From positions 1 to 64,000 of the IMG/VR virus record IMGVR_UViG_3300046616_000348: a DNA stretch of 64,000 bases. One strand, written 5' to 3'. A program made the position numbers and the translations under genes. Under the pieces are notes generated by a model, which was not told the DNA's origin, did no database searches, and saw only the letters and a list, made by a program, of their open reading frames with translations. The stretch comes from a virus. Shown here one piece after another: positions 14,420 through 23,769 of the stretch; the stretch's first letter is position 1; each line of letters opens with the position of its first letter.

Positions 14420-17400
14420 TGGCTCACGAGCACGAAAGCGGCATCCCGAACGCGTTTGATCGCACCCAGCCGGACTGGCAGGACGTGACCTTCGTCGGCG
14501 ACCGCGACATCCAGGCCGCCGAGCTGAACGAGGCGCAGTCGATCGCCCGCAAGCGCCACAACCGCATCGCCGGCCTGATCGCCAAGGACGGCGACCGGAT
14601 CGAGGGCGCGGCGGCCGTGGTTGACACCGAGGCGGAGAGCATCCTGCTCACCCCCGGCAGGATCTACGTGGGCGGCGACGTCCTCCCGGTCGCCCTCGCC
14701 ACGCTCTACGACGTGCCGATGGTCGGCCGCGTCGAGATCGGCGTCCGTGTCACCAAGGTCTGGATTGACCACGAGGACGAACCGACGCTGCTCGGGCTTG
14801 TGCCTGGCACCCTCAGCGAGGGCGAGCCCGGCGCGGCGCGCGAGAAGGTGTCGATCGCGTGGGATCTGGCCTCCTCGGACAGCGATCTCCCGTTCGTCTT
14901 GGTCTACACGCTCTCCGACGGCACGGTGATCGACCAGACGCCGCCGCCGAGCCTCAGCGGCATCAACCAGGCGATCGCGATCTACGACCGCGAGGCGCAC
15001 GGTCACTACATCGTCGAGGGCTGCCGCGTGACCGCCCTGGGCAAATCGGGCGGCGACCAGGTGTTCTCGATTGAAGAGGGCATCGCCAACATCTTTGGCT
15101 TCAAGCGGTCGCGCGCTGCAGCGCTCCGGCACGCGCAGCTCGAGGAGTGGGACATCGGGGAGGTGGCGGCCGAGAGCCACACCTTCGTCGGCACCACCCC
15201 CAACACCTTCACCACCTCGCGCTTCCCCATCGCCGGCATCAACACGGTGCTGGTGACGAAGCAGAAGACGGTGTCCATCACGCGCGGCACCACGGTGCAC
15301 GGCGCCGACCTCCTGCCCGACAGCTCGGTGACCTCGATCATCTCTGTCGTGCAGGGTGCGACGACGTACACGAACCCCGCGTCCTGGCTGAAGACCGGCG
15401 ACCAGATCGACTGGTCTCCGGCCGGTCCGGAGCCTGCGGTCAGCTCGCAGTACGACGTGACCTATCGCTACCGCGCCGTCGTGGTTCCGACGAGCTTCAC
15501 CGACTTCACGGTGGTGATCGCCGGCGGCGTCGACGGCACTGAGGTGCTGATCGGCTACGACCACAAGCTGCCGCGCATCGACCGGCTCTGCCTGAACCAG
15601 TTCGGCGAGTCGGTCTACGTGAAGGGCGTCTCGGCGCAGGCGCTCGATAAAGCCCTGCCTCCGATCCCGCCCGGCGACGTGCTGCCGCTTGCCCAGATCA
15701 AGAACAACTGGGTAGGGCCGCCGGAGGTCGAGAACGACGGCGTGTATCGCCGCACGATGGCCGAGATCGACCGCATGGCTCGCGTCCTCGAGAACCAGGT
15801 CCGCCTGGTCCAGCTCGAGCGCATCAAGTCGAGCATCGACGCTCGAGAGCCGACCGCGAAGAAGGGGACGTTCGTCGACCCGTTCCTCAACGACTATTAC
15901 CGCGATGCCGGCGAGCCTCAGACCGCGTCTGTTGCCGACGGCTTCATGGAGCTGTCGATCACGCCGACCTTCTTCCAGGCGTCGCTCAACGGCCCGGTCA
16001 TGCTCGACTGGGTCGAGGAGGTGATCATCGCCCAGGAGCTCGACACCCTGTGCGAGAAGATCAACCCGTACCAGAACTTCAACCCGATGCCGGGGGCGCT
16101 CTCGCTCTCCCCGGCCGCGGACTTCTGGACCGAGCAGCAGACCACCTGGGCATCGCCGGTGACGCAGCAGTTCAATCGGGGCATCCGCCGCGATGGCGGG
16201 CCGCTCACCTCGACCTCGATCACCACCCAGGTGCTCGGGGAACGCGAGCAGTTGATTGAGTTCCTCCGCTCGATCCCGGTGGCTTTCACCATCAAGGGCT
16301 TCGGCCCCGGTGAGATCTTGCAGTCGCTGACCTTCGACGGCGTCAACGTGAAGCCCCCGGGCACACAGACCGCCGACGGCACCGGTCAGATCACCGGCAC
16401 CTTCGTCATTCCGTCCAACGTCACCGCCGGCACGAAGCAGGTGGTAGCTGTGGGCATGGCGTCGGGGGAGGCGAGGGCGTTCTTCGTCGGTCAGGGCACG
16501 ATCGAGATCACGACCATGCGTCGTGTCACCACGATTGAGCGCTGGCAGCGGCCGCCGGAGAGCAGCGGCAGTCAGACGACGATCGGCTCGAACGGCATCG
16601 CCAACGACCCGCAGGCTCAGACCTTCACGGTCCTCGAGGCTCGGCAACTGGTCGGCGTCGACTTCAAGCTGTGCCACATCGGCAATACCGCCAACCCGCT
16701 GCTCATCCAGCAGGTGACGGTCGAGAACGGCATCCCCACCGAGGATGTGATGGCCGAGTCGTTCGTCTCCATGCTTGGCGCAGTGCCCGGCTGGAAGTCG
16801 GCTCGCTACAACTTCCCGGTGCTGACGCTGCCCTCGCCGGATGCCGCGATGGTCATCAAGACGGACGACGCCGATCACTCGATCGCTCTCGCCCGCCTTG
16901 GTGACTTCGATGCTGTTAACCAGAAGTGGGTCGGCGCGCAGCCGTACTCGGTTGGTGTGAACCTGTCTTCGTCCAACGCGAAGACCTGGACCCCTCACAA
17001 CGAACGCGACATGACCTTCCGGGTCGTGGCGGCCAAGTTCACCAACCCCGGCTTCACCAAGACGGTGCCCCTCGGCTCCTTCAACCTGGTGAATGCCAGC
17101 GACCTTCAGGTCCGCGCCGTCGTGGAGCTCCCCTCGGCGGCATGCTCGGTGGTCTTCGAGATCGTCCGCGGCAACGGCGAGGTTTGGCGGCTGCTGCCCT
17201 TCCAGGTGCTGCAGCTGACAGAGTTCATCACCGAAACCGTGCAGCTTCGGGCAGTGCTCACCGGCACCCAGAAGCTGTCGCCGGTGCTCTACGCGCCGGT
17301 GTGGCTGGTCTCGGGCACGATTGCCACGAGCGGCACCTACGTCTCCCGCGCTTTCAAGCTCGGCTCGGTGGTGAAGCTCACGTCGTACATGAAGGCATTC

Positions 17401-17622
17401 CTTCCCGCCGGCTCGACGCTGGTGGCCCAGTACGACAAGGCAGACGACACCTGGATCTCGCTGCCAACCGCCGCGACCGAAGTCCTCGCCGAGCCCGGAT
17501 GGGTGGAGCGGAAGATGGAGGCGACCGGCATCTCCGCAATCGAGGGGCGCCTGAAGTTCACGATCACCGGCGGGCCTGCTGCCCGTCCGCTGTTCGGGGA
17601 CCTCGGCGCCGCCGTCATGTAA
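14419..17622 (+). CDS. DUF4815-type large baseplate/tail fibre-network protein
   Basis: The 1067-aa protein starts with the DUF4815 signature: FDRTQPDWQDVTFVGDRDIQ, then AELNEAQSIARKRHNRIAGL. Such proteins follow gpI-like genes in many contractile-tail phages and are structural baseplate or fibre-network components. The rest is β-rich and Thr/Ser/Gly-rich, with no catalytic motif noticed. It starts at the ATG overlapping the gpI-like stop. Confidence 0.8.
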   Translation: MAHEHESGIPNAFDRTQPDWQDVTFVGDRDIQAAELNEAQSIARKRHNRIAGLIAKDGDRIEGAAAVVDTEAESILLTPGRIYVGGDVLPVALATLYDVPMVGRVEIGVRVTKVWIDHEDEPTLLGLVPGTLSEGEPGAAREKVSIAWDLASSDSDLPFVLVYTLSDGTVIDQTPPPSLSGINQAIAIYDREAHGHYIVEGCRVTALGKSGGDQVFSIEEGIANIFGFKRSRAAALRHAQLEEWDIGEVAAESHTFVGTTPNTFTTSRFPIAGINTVLVTKQKTVSITRGTTVHGADLLPDSSVTSIISVVQGATTYTNPASWLKTGDQIDWSPAGPEPAVSSQYDVTYRYRAVVVPTSFTDFTVVIAGGVDGTEVLIGYDHKLPRIDRLCLNQFGESVYVKGVSAQALDKALPPIPPGDVLPLAQIKNNWVGPPEVENDGVYRRTMAEIDRMARVLENQVRLVQLERIKSSIDAREPTAKKGTFVDPFLNDYYRDAGEPQTASVADGFMELSITPTFFQASLNGPVMLDWVEEVIIAQELDTLCEKINPYQNFNPMPGALSLSPAADFWTEQQTTWASPVTQQFNRGIRRDGGPLTSTSITTQVLGEREQLIEFLRSIPVAFTIKGFGPGEILQSLTFDGVNVKPPGTQTADGTGQITGTFVIPSNVTAGTKQVVAVGMASGEARAFFVGQGTIEITTMRRVTTIERWQRPPESSGSQTTIGSNGIANDPQAQTFTVLEARQLVGVDFKLCHIGNTANPLLIQQVTVENGIPTEDVMAESFVSMLGAVPGWKSARYNFPVLTLPSPDAAMVIKTDDADHSIALARLGDFDAVNQKWVGAQPYSVGVNLSSSNAKTWTPHNERDMTFRVVAAKFTNPGFTKTVPLGSFNLVNASDLQVRAVVELPSAACSVVFEIVRGNGEVWRLLPFQVLQLTEFITETVQLRAVLTGTQKLSPVLYAPVWLVSGTIATSGTYVSRAFKLGSVVKLTSYMKAFLPAGSTLVAQYDKADDTWISLPTAATEVLAEPGWVERKMEATGISAIEGRLKFTITGGPAARPLFGDLGAAVM

Positions 17623-17634
17623 TAGGGGTGGACC

Positions 17635-18921
17635 ATGTCCAACACCGTGCACCGAGCTTATCCCAAGCCGGTGCCGACCAATAACGTCTCCGACGACGTT
17701 CTTGTGCTGCAGCAGGCGATGGACCTGGTCGACGGCGACATCCACCTGCTGTTCGCCGCGATCGCCGAGCTGGCCCCGGTCAGCCACGAGCACGTCATCG
17801 CCGACATCACCGGCCTGTCGGCGGAGCTGGCGGGCAAGGCGGCGGTAGACCACACCCACACTCTCGAGGATCTCTCGGATGTGGGCGGAACAGTTGCGGC
17901 GCCGGCTGGCTACCTACTGGTGAAGCAGTCGGATGGCACCTGGGGGCCGGCCTCGCCGGCCTCCGTGGTGGGCGCGCACCAGCACGTCATCTCCGACGTC
18001 GTCAACCTTCAGACTGCGCTCGACGGCCTCACGGGGCAGAACCAGATCCTGAACGCCGTCGACACGACCGTGTCGGACGCCGACCACTTCGGCATCCGGA
18101 AATTCTCGAACGGCACGTTCATCAAGCGGACCTGGACGCAGCTGAAGGCGAGCGTCTTCGCCGGCTGGGGAGCGCTGATCGCGACGGGCACCTCCAAGCC
18201 CATCGTAATCGACGCTGACGTCATCGACCTGGCCGACAGCGCCGCAGCCAACGCCACCCGAAAGGTGTCGTTCCTCGAGCTGTGGGATAACTACTTCAAG
18301 GTCAAGGCGAACGCGCTCTACCAGCCTCTGAAGACGATCCTCACGACGCTGGGCAACCTCGCCAACGGCAACGGCTACCTGAAGAACGATGGCGCGGGCG
18401 CCCTGTCGTGGGGCACCGTCACAAGCATCGCCCACATCAAGGAGACGCTGTTCGAGGTGAACGGCACCTTCACTCCTGACCCGGATGCGGTGGTGACGCA
18501 AATCGTCGCTGTTGGTCAGGGCGTCGGCGGCAACACCGGCACCGGCGGCAGCGCGGGGAAGGGCGCGGCGGCTGTCGCGGTGTCCGGCTCCAAGGCGGAG
18601 GTTGGTAATGGCGCGATCACCGTCAACATGGGCGTGGCCGCGAACACCAACAGCGCGGACGGAACGTCCCTGACTTTCGGCTCGCTGATCACCATCCAGT
18701 CACTGCGCCGCGGCTCTGCCACCGCTCCCACGGCCAGCACCAACCTGCCGAAGTCGACCCCGTACCCGTCCTCCGGCCCGAACCACAACGTCCCCTATCT
18801 CCTGAAGGATTGGGGCAACGCGGGGTCGGCGGGCACCAACAGTAACGCCAACCAGTCGGGCAGCGGCGGCGGTCCCGGCGGGCCGGGCGTTGTCCTCGTG
18901 AGAGAGTACCTTTCGACATGA
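17635..18921 (+). CDS. tail fibre with glycine-rich adhesin-like tip
   Basis: The 428-aa protein is modular. An N-terminal part carries repeated HEHVIADITGLSAELAGK, HTHTLEDLSDVG and HQHVISDVVNLQ segments, the His-x-His collar-type repeats of trimeric fibres. The C-terminus (about 285-428) is Gly/Thr/Ser-rich and closes with GSGGGPGGPGVVLVREYLST, the signature of glycine-rich receptor-binding tips. It therefore probably determines host range. It lies at the P2 H/G position, after the gpI-like and DUF4815 genes. Confidence 0.85.
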   Translation: MSNTVHRAYPKPVPTNNVSDDVLVLQQAMDLVDGDIHLLFAAIAELAPVSHEHVIADITGLSAELAGKAAVDHTHTLEDLSDVGGTVAAPAGYLLVKQSDGTWGPASPASVVGAHQHVISDVVNLQTALDGLTGQNQILNAVDTTVSDADHFGIRKFSNGTFIKRTWTQLKASVFAGWGALIATGTSKPIVIDADVIDLADSAAANATRKVSFLELWDNYFKVKANALYQPLKTILTTLGNLANGNGYLKNDGAGALSWGTVTSIAHIKETLFEVNGTFTPDPDAVVTQIVAVGQGVGGNTGTGGSAGKGAAAVAVSGSKAEVGNGAITVNMGVAANTNSADGTSLTFGSLITIQSLRRGSATAPTASTNLPKSTPYPSSGPNHNVPYLLKDWGNAGSAGTNSNANQSGSGGGPGGPGVVLVREYLST

Positions 18922-19643
18922 CGACGCAGCGCATCATCTTCGAGGTCGGCGAGAAGACCCTCGCCGACCACTTCTCGGTGGCACCCCTCAAGAAGGAGGT
19001 GCCGCAGTGGTATAAAGACCTGGACATGCACATCGGTGCAGGCGGTCTGAGCCTCGAGGCGCTGGTGCGCGGCGGTGCGCCGAACGGCAACAAGACGATG
19101 AAGTATTGCGTGCCGGTGCTGGACTATCTGACCAGCGGCTACGTGATCAAAGCCGCGATGCACCTGAAGATCCGGAACGTGCCGGCCGAGGGTGATGTCC
19201 CGGCCGGCCTCGAGTATGTGACTTCGCACACCGAGCGGGTCGAGCATCACGCCCATGCGCAGTGCCCGTTCCCCTTCCACGGGCGGAGGCACAGCTACCC
19301 GAAGCTCGGCAACCCTTGGACGGTGATCACCCCGCCGGGCTACTCGTGCCTGTTCTACCAGCCGTTCTATGCGGACATCGAGACCAAGCTCCGCCTCTTC
19401 CCGGCGATCGTGGACACCGACACCTACCCGGTGCCGGTGAACTTCCCAGGCATGGTGCTCGGCGACGAGGAGGTGGAGATCCTGCCCGGCCAGCCCCTCA
19501 TGGCCGTCTTCCCGTTCAAGCGCGAGGAGTGGCGTATGGAAGTCCGCGTCCGTGACAAGCCGGAGGAGAAGCCGGGGCTGATGCCCTACCTGCTCCACCG
19601 GGCCTACAAGACCTTCTACCACCGACCGAAGAGCTTCAAATGA
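18918..19643 (+). CDS. hypothetical cargo protein (DUF6065-like)
   Basis: The 241-aa protein overlaps the fibre gene by 4 bp. It contains VAPLKKEVPQWYKDLDM near the N-terminus, HHAHAQCPFPF centrally and a C-terminal helix ending HRPKSFK. The Pro-Gln-Trp-Tyr-Lys phrase resembles phage proteins grouped as DUF6065, whose function I do not know. His and Cys near residues 110-120 could bind metal. It starts a block between fibre and sheath genes corresponding to the P2 G-FI cargo site. Confidence 0.5.
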   Translation: MTTQRIIFEVGEKTLADHFSVAPLKKEVPQWYKDLDMHIGAGGLSLEALVRGGAPNGNKTMKYCVPVLDYLTSGYVIKAAMHLKIRNVPAEGDVPAGLEYVTSHTERVEHHAHAQCPFPFHGRRHSYPKLGNPWTVITPPGYSCLFYQPFYADIETKLRLFPAIVDTDTYPVPVNFPGMVLGDEEVEILPGQPLMAVFPFKREEWRMEVRVRDKPEEKPGLMPYLLHRAYKTFYHRPKSFK

Positions 19644-20125
19644 CCGAGAAGCGCTACGCCATCATGAATGGCAACACCGTGATTGACGCCGTGCTCTGGG
19701 ACGCCGCTGCGCACCCGGAATACGTCTACCCGTTCTCGCACACCGGCATGGTGCAGCACGACGCCGCGATGCCGGGGTGGACCCTCAACGCCGGCGTCTG
19801 GGCGCCGCCCCCCGAGGAGGAGCCGGACCCCAACCTCGAGCCCAAGCTCGACAACATCTACCCGCCGCTTGAGAAGTGGCGCTTCTGGTCGATCGTGCGC
19901 ATGCCCGGGTCGATCGGGGAGGCGAACCTCCGCGGCGCCATCGCTGCGCACCCTGACGGGGCGTTCTCCGCCATCGCGCTCTCAATGCTCGATGATCCTC
20001 CTGGCGGGATGTATTGGCGCAGCAACCCGCTCTTCGCCAACGCGGCGTTCTTGGGGTCGCTGGGACTGAACGAGGCGGCCGTGAACGCCATGTGGGACAG
20101 CGCCCACGCGCTGGCCGCGCCATGA
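19640..20125 (+). CDS. hypothetical protein, 161 aa (possible fibre accessory)
   Basis: The protein begins with a β-rich segment (YAIMNGNTVIDAVLWD) reminiscent of fibre-assembly or fibre-associated proteins of the form 'Y..i.dg.V.n....d'. A Pro/Glu-rich hinge (APPPEEEPDP) and a helical C-terminus follow. It is coupled to both neighbours by 4-bp overlaps. No family is firmly recognised; the fibre-side position suggests an accessory or chaperone role. Confidence 0.45.
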   Translation: MTEKRYAIMNGNTVIDAVLWDAAAHPEYVYPFSHTGMVQHDAAMPGWTLNAGVWAPPPEEEPDPNLEPKLDNIYPPLEKWRFWSIVRMPGSIGEANLRGAIAAHPDGAFSAIALSMLDDPPGGMYWRSNPLFANAAFLGSLGLNEAAVNAMWDSAHALAAP

Positions 20126-20919
20126 GTGAGCCGATCCGGTTCGATGGCCGAAAGCTCGACGGCAAGAAGATCTTCGTCGCGGTGCCGATGTATGGCGGCA
20201 ACGGCAAAACCGACTTCATGAACTCGCTGCTGGACCTGCAGAGCGCATTTGCCCAGCTGGGGATCCCGATGGAGTGGCGCACGATCAAGGGCGAGAGCCT
20301 GATCCCGCGCGCCCGCAACTGGCTTGCGAACGAGTTTCTGAAGTCGGACGCGACGCACCTTCTGTTCATCGACGCCGACATCAAGTTCGACCCGGTCGAC
20401 GTGGTTCGGATGGTGGTGGCCGAGAAGGAGCTGATCGGCGGGCCGTACCCGATGAAGACCATCGACTGGAGCTTCATCCGCGAAATCGTGCTGGCGAAGC
20501 CCGAGATCACGCCCGAGGAGCTGAAGCAGGCCTCCTGCTACTACCACTTCAACTACTTCCCCGGGCAGTCGCGAAACTACGACCATTCGCAACCGCTCGA
20601 GGTGCTCGACGTCTCGACCGGCATGATGCTGATCGCTCGGGCCGTGTTCGACACGATCCGGGTGAAGTGGCCCGACCAGAGCTACATGACGAACTCGGAC
20701 CATTGGGTCCGGGAGCGGATCTACAACTACTTCGGGATGACCATCGAGGACGACATCCTCCTGTCCGAGGACTACCACTTCTGCAAGCGGTGGGCCGAGA
20801 CGGGCGGGCAGGTCTGGTTGGCGCCCTGGATGAAGATGCAGCACATCGGCGACCACGTTTACGGCGGTGAGGGGCTCGAGGCCTCTGAGCGCTGGCTGAC
20901 CGTCTGTCGCGGCGGATAG
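20122..20919 (+). CDS. GT-A fold glycosyltransferase-like protein
   Basis: The 265-aa protein starts with a Rossmann-like strand (KIFVAVPMYGGNGK). It carries the nucleotide-sugar and metal-binding DxD motif as HLLFIDADIKFDP (about residues 84-96), plus a typical late TGMMLIAR segment and a C-terminal HIGDHVYGG. This matches phage-encoded glycosyltransferases of the GT-A type. The target could be host surface glycan (seroconversion), virion protein or DNA; context between fibre and sheath genes does not decide. The start at 20122 uses the ATGA overlap rather than the longer frame from 20014. Confidence 0.75.
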   Translation: MSEPIRFDGRKLDGKKIFVAVPMYGGNGKTDFMNSLLDLQSAFAQLGIPMEWRTIKGESLIPRARNWLANEFLKSDATHLLFIDADIKFDPVDVVRMVVAEKELIGGPYPMKTIDWSFIREIVLAKPEITPEELKQASCYYHFNYFPGQSRNYDHSQPLEVLDVSTGMMLIARAVFDTIRVKWPDQSYMTNSDHWVRERIYNYFGMTIEDDILLSEDYHFCKRWAETGGQVWLAPWMKMQHIGDHVYGGEGLEASERWLTVCRGG

Positions 20920-20930
20920 GAGCGCTCAAC

Positions 20931-21347
20931 ATGTTCGCGAATGCCGAAGGGGGCGGTGGCCGGTTCACCGCCCCCCTCGTTTTGACGCCCGACCCGAAAG
21001 GGCGCGGTTACCGGACAACCCGGGCTTTCTCCTACGACATCGGCTTCAAGGGCTCCGGCCTGACGGTCACCGTCCCCGAGAATTTCCCGACCGATCTCGC
21101 CACCGTGCCTCGTGCGCTGTGGTGGCTCTTCCCGCCGCATGACCCGCAATACGCGGCTGCGGCGGTGCTCCACGACTACCTGTATTCGTGGCGCTCCCCC
21201 TCGGGTGAAGCCTTCGACCGCGCAACGGCCGACGGCATCTTCCTCGAGGCCATGTTGATCCTGGGCGTCCCTCGCTGGAAGGCCTTGGTCATGTTCGTGG
21301 CGGTCCGCGTCTACAGCGAAACCACCCCCATCAAAACGCCCGGTTGA
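20931..21347 (+). CDS. DUF1353 family protein
   Basis: The 138-aa protein has the DUF1353 core: NFPTDLATVPRALWWLFPP (about 44-62), then AAAAVLHDYLYSW with a conserved His-Asp and a late Ala/Arg helix. These are small phage proteins of unknown function often found among tail or lysis genes. The invariant HD pair could be catalytic or metal-binding. AGGAG lies 8 nt before the ATG. Confidence 0.8.
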   Translation: MFANAEGGGGRFTAPLVLTPDPKGRGYRTTRAFSYDIGFKGSGLTVTVPENFPTDLATVPRALWWLFPPHDPQYAAAAVLHDYLYSWRSPSGEAFDRATADGIFLEAMLILGVPRWKALVMFVAVRVYSETTPIKTPG

Positions 21348-21374
21348 CCGGGCCCCACCCCAAGGAGATCTGCA

Positions 21375-22832
21375 ATGGCAGACATCTACCTTCACGGTAT
21401 TGAGACCGTGGAGAAGGACAGCGGTCCGCGCCCGGTCAACACCATCGACACCGGTGTGATCGGCCTCATCGGCACTGCCCCCGACGCTGACGATACCCTG
21501 TGGCCGATCAACACCCCGATCGCGATCCACGGCATCAACGACGTGCCCGTCGCCCTTGGCGCCGCCGGCACGCTGCTGGACGCGATCAACGCCATCTTCG
21601 ACCAGGCCACCCGCGTCTCGCAGACGATCGTCCTGGTCCGCGTCGAAGAGGGTGCGGGCCTTGCCGAGACGGTGGGCAACATCGTCGGCAGCCCGACCGC
21701 CCGTACCGGCCTGCATGCCCTGCGTAAGGCCAAAACGCTGCTAAACCTCGACCCGAAGCTGCTCATCGCTCCGGGCTTCACCGGCCATCGTCCGACCGAC
21801 GGTCTCGCCTCCATCGCTGTCGGCACCCAGGGCGCCGGCTACGACGAGGCTCCGGTGGTGACGTTCACCGGTGGCAGCGGGTGGGGTGCTGCAGCTCACG
21901 CCGTGATCGACGGCACCGGCAAGGTGACTGACATCGTCATCGACAACCCGGGCCAGGGCTATGCCGCTGCTCCGACCGTTGTCCTGACCGGTGGCGGCTA
22001 CACCACCATCGCGGTTGCCACGGCAACCCTCGGCACGGTGGCGAACCCGGTCGCCGTCGAGATGGTGGTCCTCGCCAACATCCTGCGCGCCTGCGCCGTC
22101 GTCGACGGCCCGAACTCGACCACGGCCGCCGCGGTGACCTACCGTCAGGACTTCGACACCGACCGCCTCCTGATCGTGGATCCCTACGTTAAGGTGCAGA
22201 AGGGCTCGAGCATCGTCAGCGAACCGGCATCTGCCCGCGTCGCCGGCATGCAGGCGCAGATCGACTATGCCGAGGGCTTCTGGTTCTCGCCGTCGAACCA
22301 CGTCATCCAGGGCATCCTCGGCGCACACCGCGTTGTTGAGCACGCGCTCTCCGATCCGTCGGTCGAGAGCCAGTTCCTCAACCGCAACTCGGTGTCCACG
22401 ATCGTGCGGTCGCCCTCCGGCGGCTTCAAGCTCTGGGGCTCCCGGGTGCCGTCGTCCGACACCCTGAAGGCCTTCTGGTCGGTGCGGCGTGCGCACGACA
22501 CGATCATCACTTCGATCGAGCTGGCGCACGAACCCTTCATCGACAAGCCGTTCAGCCTGCAGGTGCTGACCGACATCGCCGAGACCGTCAACCAGGCCCT
22601 CCGCAAGTGGAAGGCGATGGGGGCGACGCTCGGTGGTCGTGTCTGGCTCGATGCCGGCCTGAACACGAAGGAGAGCTGGGCAAGCGGCCACCTGTTCGTG
22701 TCCTACGACGCGGAAGGCCCGGCGCCGATCGAGCACATCACCTTCCAGTTCTCGCGGAACACGGGCTACTACGAGCAGCTCGGGCAAGATGCCATCCGCG
22801 AAATCGCCCGGCTTTCCGGCCGCGCGATCTAA
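21375..22832 (+). CDS. FI: tail sheath protein (gpFI) with an inserted β-repeat domain
   Basis: The 485-aa contractile sheath subunit starts IYLHGIETVEKDSGPRPV, with GVIGLIGTAPDADD soon after. It has the C-terminal sheath domain (LQVLTDIAETVNQALRKWKA, SWASGHLFVSYDAEGPAP). It is longer than P2 FI (about 396 aa) because of an insertion at residues about 144-228, between LLIAPGFTGHRP and NPVAVEMVVLANILRA. The insertion holds two similar units, GAGYDEAPVVTFTGG and GQGYAAAPTVVLTGGG. It probably decorates the outer face of the sheath. AAGGAG precedes the ATG. Confidence 0.93.
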   Translation: MADIYLHGIETVEKDSGPRPVNTIDTGVIGLIGTAPDADDTLWPINTPIAIHGINDVPVALGAAGTLLDAINAIFDQATRVSQTIVLVRVEEGAGLAETVGNIVGSPTARTGLHALRKAKTLLNLDPKLLIAPGFTGHRPTDGLASIAVGTQGAGYDEAPVVTFTGGSGWGAAAHAVIDGTGKVTDIVIDNPGQGYAAAPTVVLTGGGYTTIAVATATLGTVANPVAVEMVVLANILRACAVVDGPNSTTAAAVTYRQDFDTDRLLIVDPYVKVQKGSSIVSEPASARVAGMQAQIDYAEGFWFSPSNHVIQGILGAHRVVEHALSDPSVESQFLNRNSVSTIVRSPSGGFKLWGSRVPSSDTLKAFWSVRRAHDTIITSIELAHEPFIDKPFSLQVLTDIAETVNQALRKWKAMGATLGGRVWLDAGLNTKESWASGHLFVSYDAEGPAPIEHITFQFSRNTGYYEQLGQDAIREIARLSGRAI

Positions 22833-22859
22833 CCCCACCCGTCACGCTAGGAGATACGA

Positions 22860-23378
22860 ATGCGCGACATTCTTCAGGGGTTCACCGTCTATATCGCGGG
22901 GGTGGACCACGGCATCGACTGCGAGGAGATCGGCCTGCCTACCCCGCAGGTCGTCCAGCAGGAATACCGCGGCGGTGGCATGGACCTCGCCGTCAACCAC
23001 GGCATGGCGGCGCTCGAAGCGCTGGAGGCGACCTTCAAGTTCGCCGGCCATGCCCGCAACATCCTGCAGCAGGTTGCCCGGGGTCCGGGCAAGTTCCTCA
23101 CGGTGACCGCTCGCGGCGCGGTGATGAACACCCTCACTGGTGAGCACGACGCCCACGTCGTGGTCCTCCAGGGGCAGTTCAACCAGCACTCCCGGGACAG
23201 CTGGAAGCGCGGCGAAAAGGGCGGCCTCGAGGTCACCATGAGCGGCATCCTGGCCTACCGGTACGAGATCGCCGGCAACGTCGTTCACGAGATCCAGGCC
23301 TACCCGCCGCGTCGCGTGATCAACGGCAACGACGAACTCGCCTCGATCAACACCATCCTGGGCTACGCGAATGGATAA
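22860..23378 (+). CDS. FII: tail tube protein (gpFII)
   Basis: The 172-aa protein has the P2 FII features: an early FTVYIAGVDHGIDCEEIGLP, the RGGGMDLAVNHGM loop and the late MSGILAYRYEIAGNVVHEI with IDxxN-like RRVINGND. It polymerises into the inner tube inside the sheath. It follows the sheath gene by 27 bp with its own ribosome site (AGGAGA). Its stop overlaps the E gene start. Confidence 0.93.
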   Translation: MRDILQGFTVYIAGVDHGIDCEEIGLPTPQVVQQEYRGGGMDLAVNHGMAALEALEATFKFAGHARNILQQVARGPGKFLTVTARGAVMNTLTGEHDAHVVVLQGQFNQHSRDSWKRGEKGGLEVTMSGILAYRYEIAGNVVHEIQAYPPRRVINGNDELASINTILGYANG

Positions 23379-23769
23379 AATCGTCAAGGCAACTCCGGGT
23401 CTCGAGGGGGCGGCTTCGGCCGCCCCTGTCGCATCCGGCCCGAACTACCTGAACGACCGCCCCCGGTCGAAGACCTTCCCCCTGGAAGAGCCCTTCGAGC
23501 TCGGCGGCGTGGTCTATCGGGAAATCACCGCCCGCCGCCTCAACGGCGCCGCGCTCCTCTCCCTCCAGCAGATGCTCCAGATCCCTGGGGCTGACCCCTC
23601 CGCCGTGATGTTCGGCGCCCTCTGCGGCGTCCCTCCGGCGGTCATCCTGGCCCTCGACGCCGTCGACTTCGCGGCGATCTCGGCGGGTTCCAAGGATTTT
23701 ATGCCCCAGTCGGCGTTCGCGGCGAGCGATGCGACTGGCGGAAATGGTCCGAATACGCCGCAGACGTAG
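23371..23769 (+). CDS. E: tail assembly chaperone, short form (gpE-like)
   Basis: The 132-aa protein is the upstream half of the E/E' tail assembly chaperone pair that loads the tape measure protein. It shows a REITARRLNGAALLSLQQML core of the gpE/gp41-like families. The end is Ala/Gly/Ser-rich. The reading frame behind it in -1 encodes a typical E' extension, described separately. Confidence 0.8.
   Translation: MDKIVKATPGLEGAASAAPVASGPNYLNDRPRSKTFPLEEPFELGGVVYREITARRLNGAALLSLQQMLQIPGADPSAVMFGALCGVPPAVILALDAVDFAAISAGSKDFMPQSAFAASDATGGNGPNTPQT

Noticed and set aside
14200-17859. A 1219-codon open frame on the minus strand opposite the DUF4815 and fibre genes
   Set aside because: It is a mirror of GC-rich codons on the plus strand. 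The translation is His/Arg/Asp/Leu-rich low complexity, and the plus-strand genes there have clear families and coupled starts.
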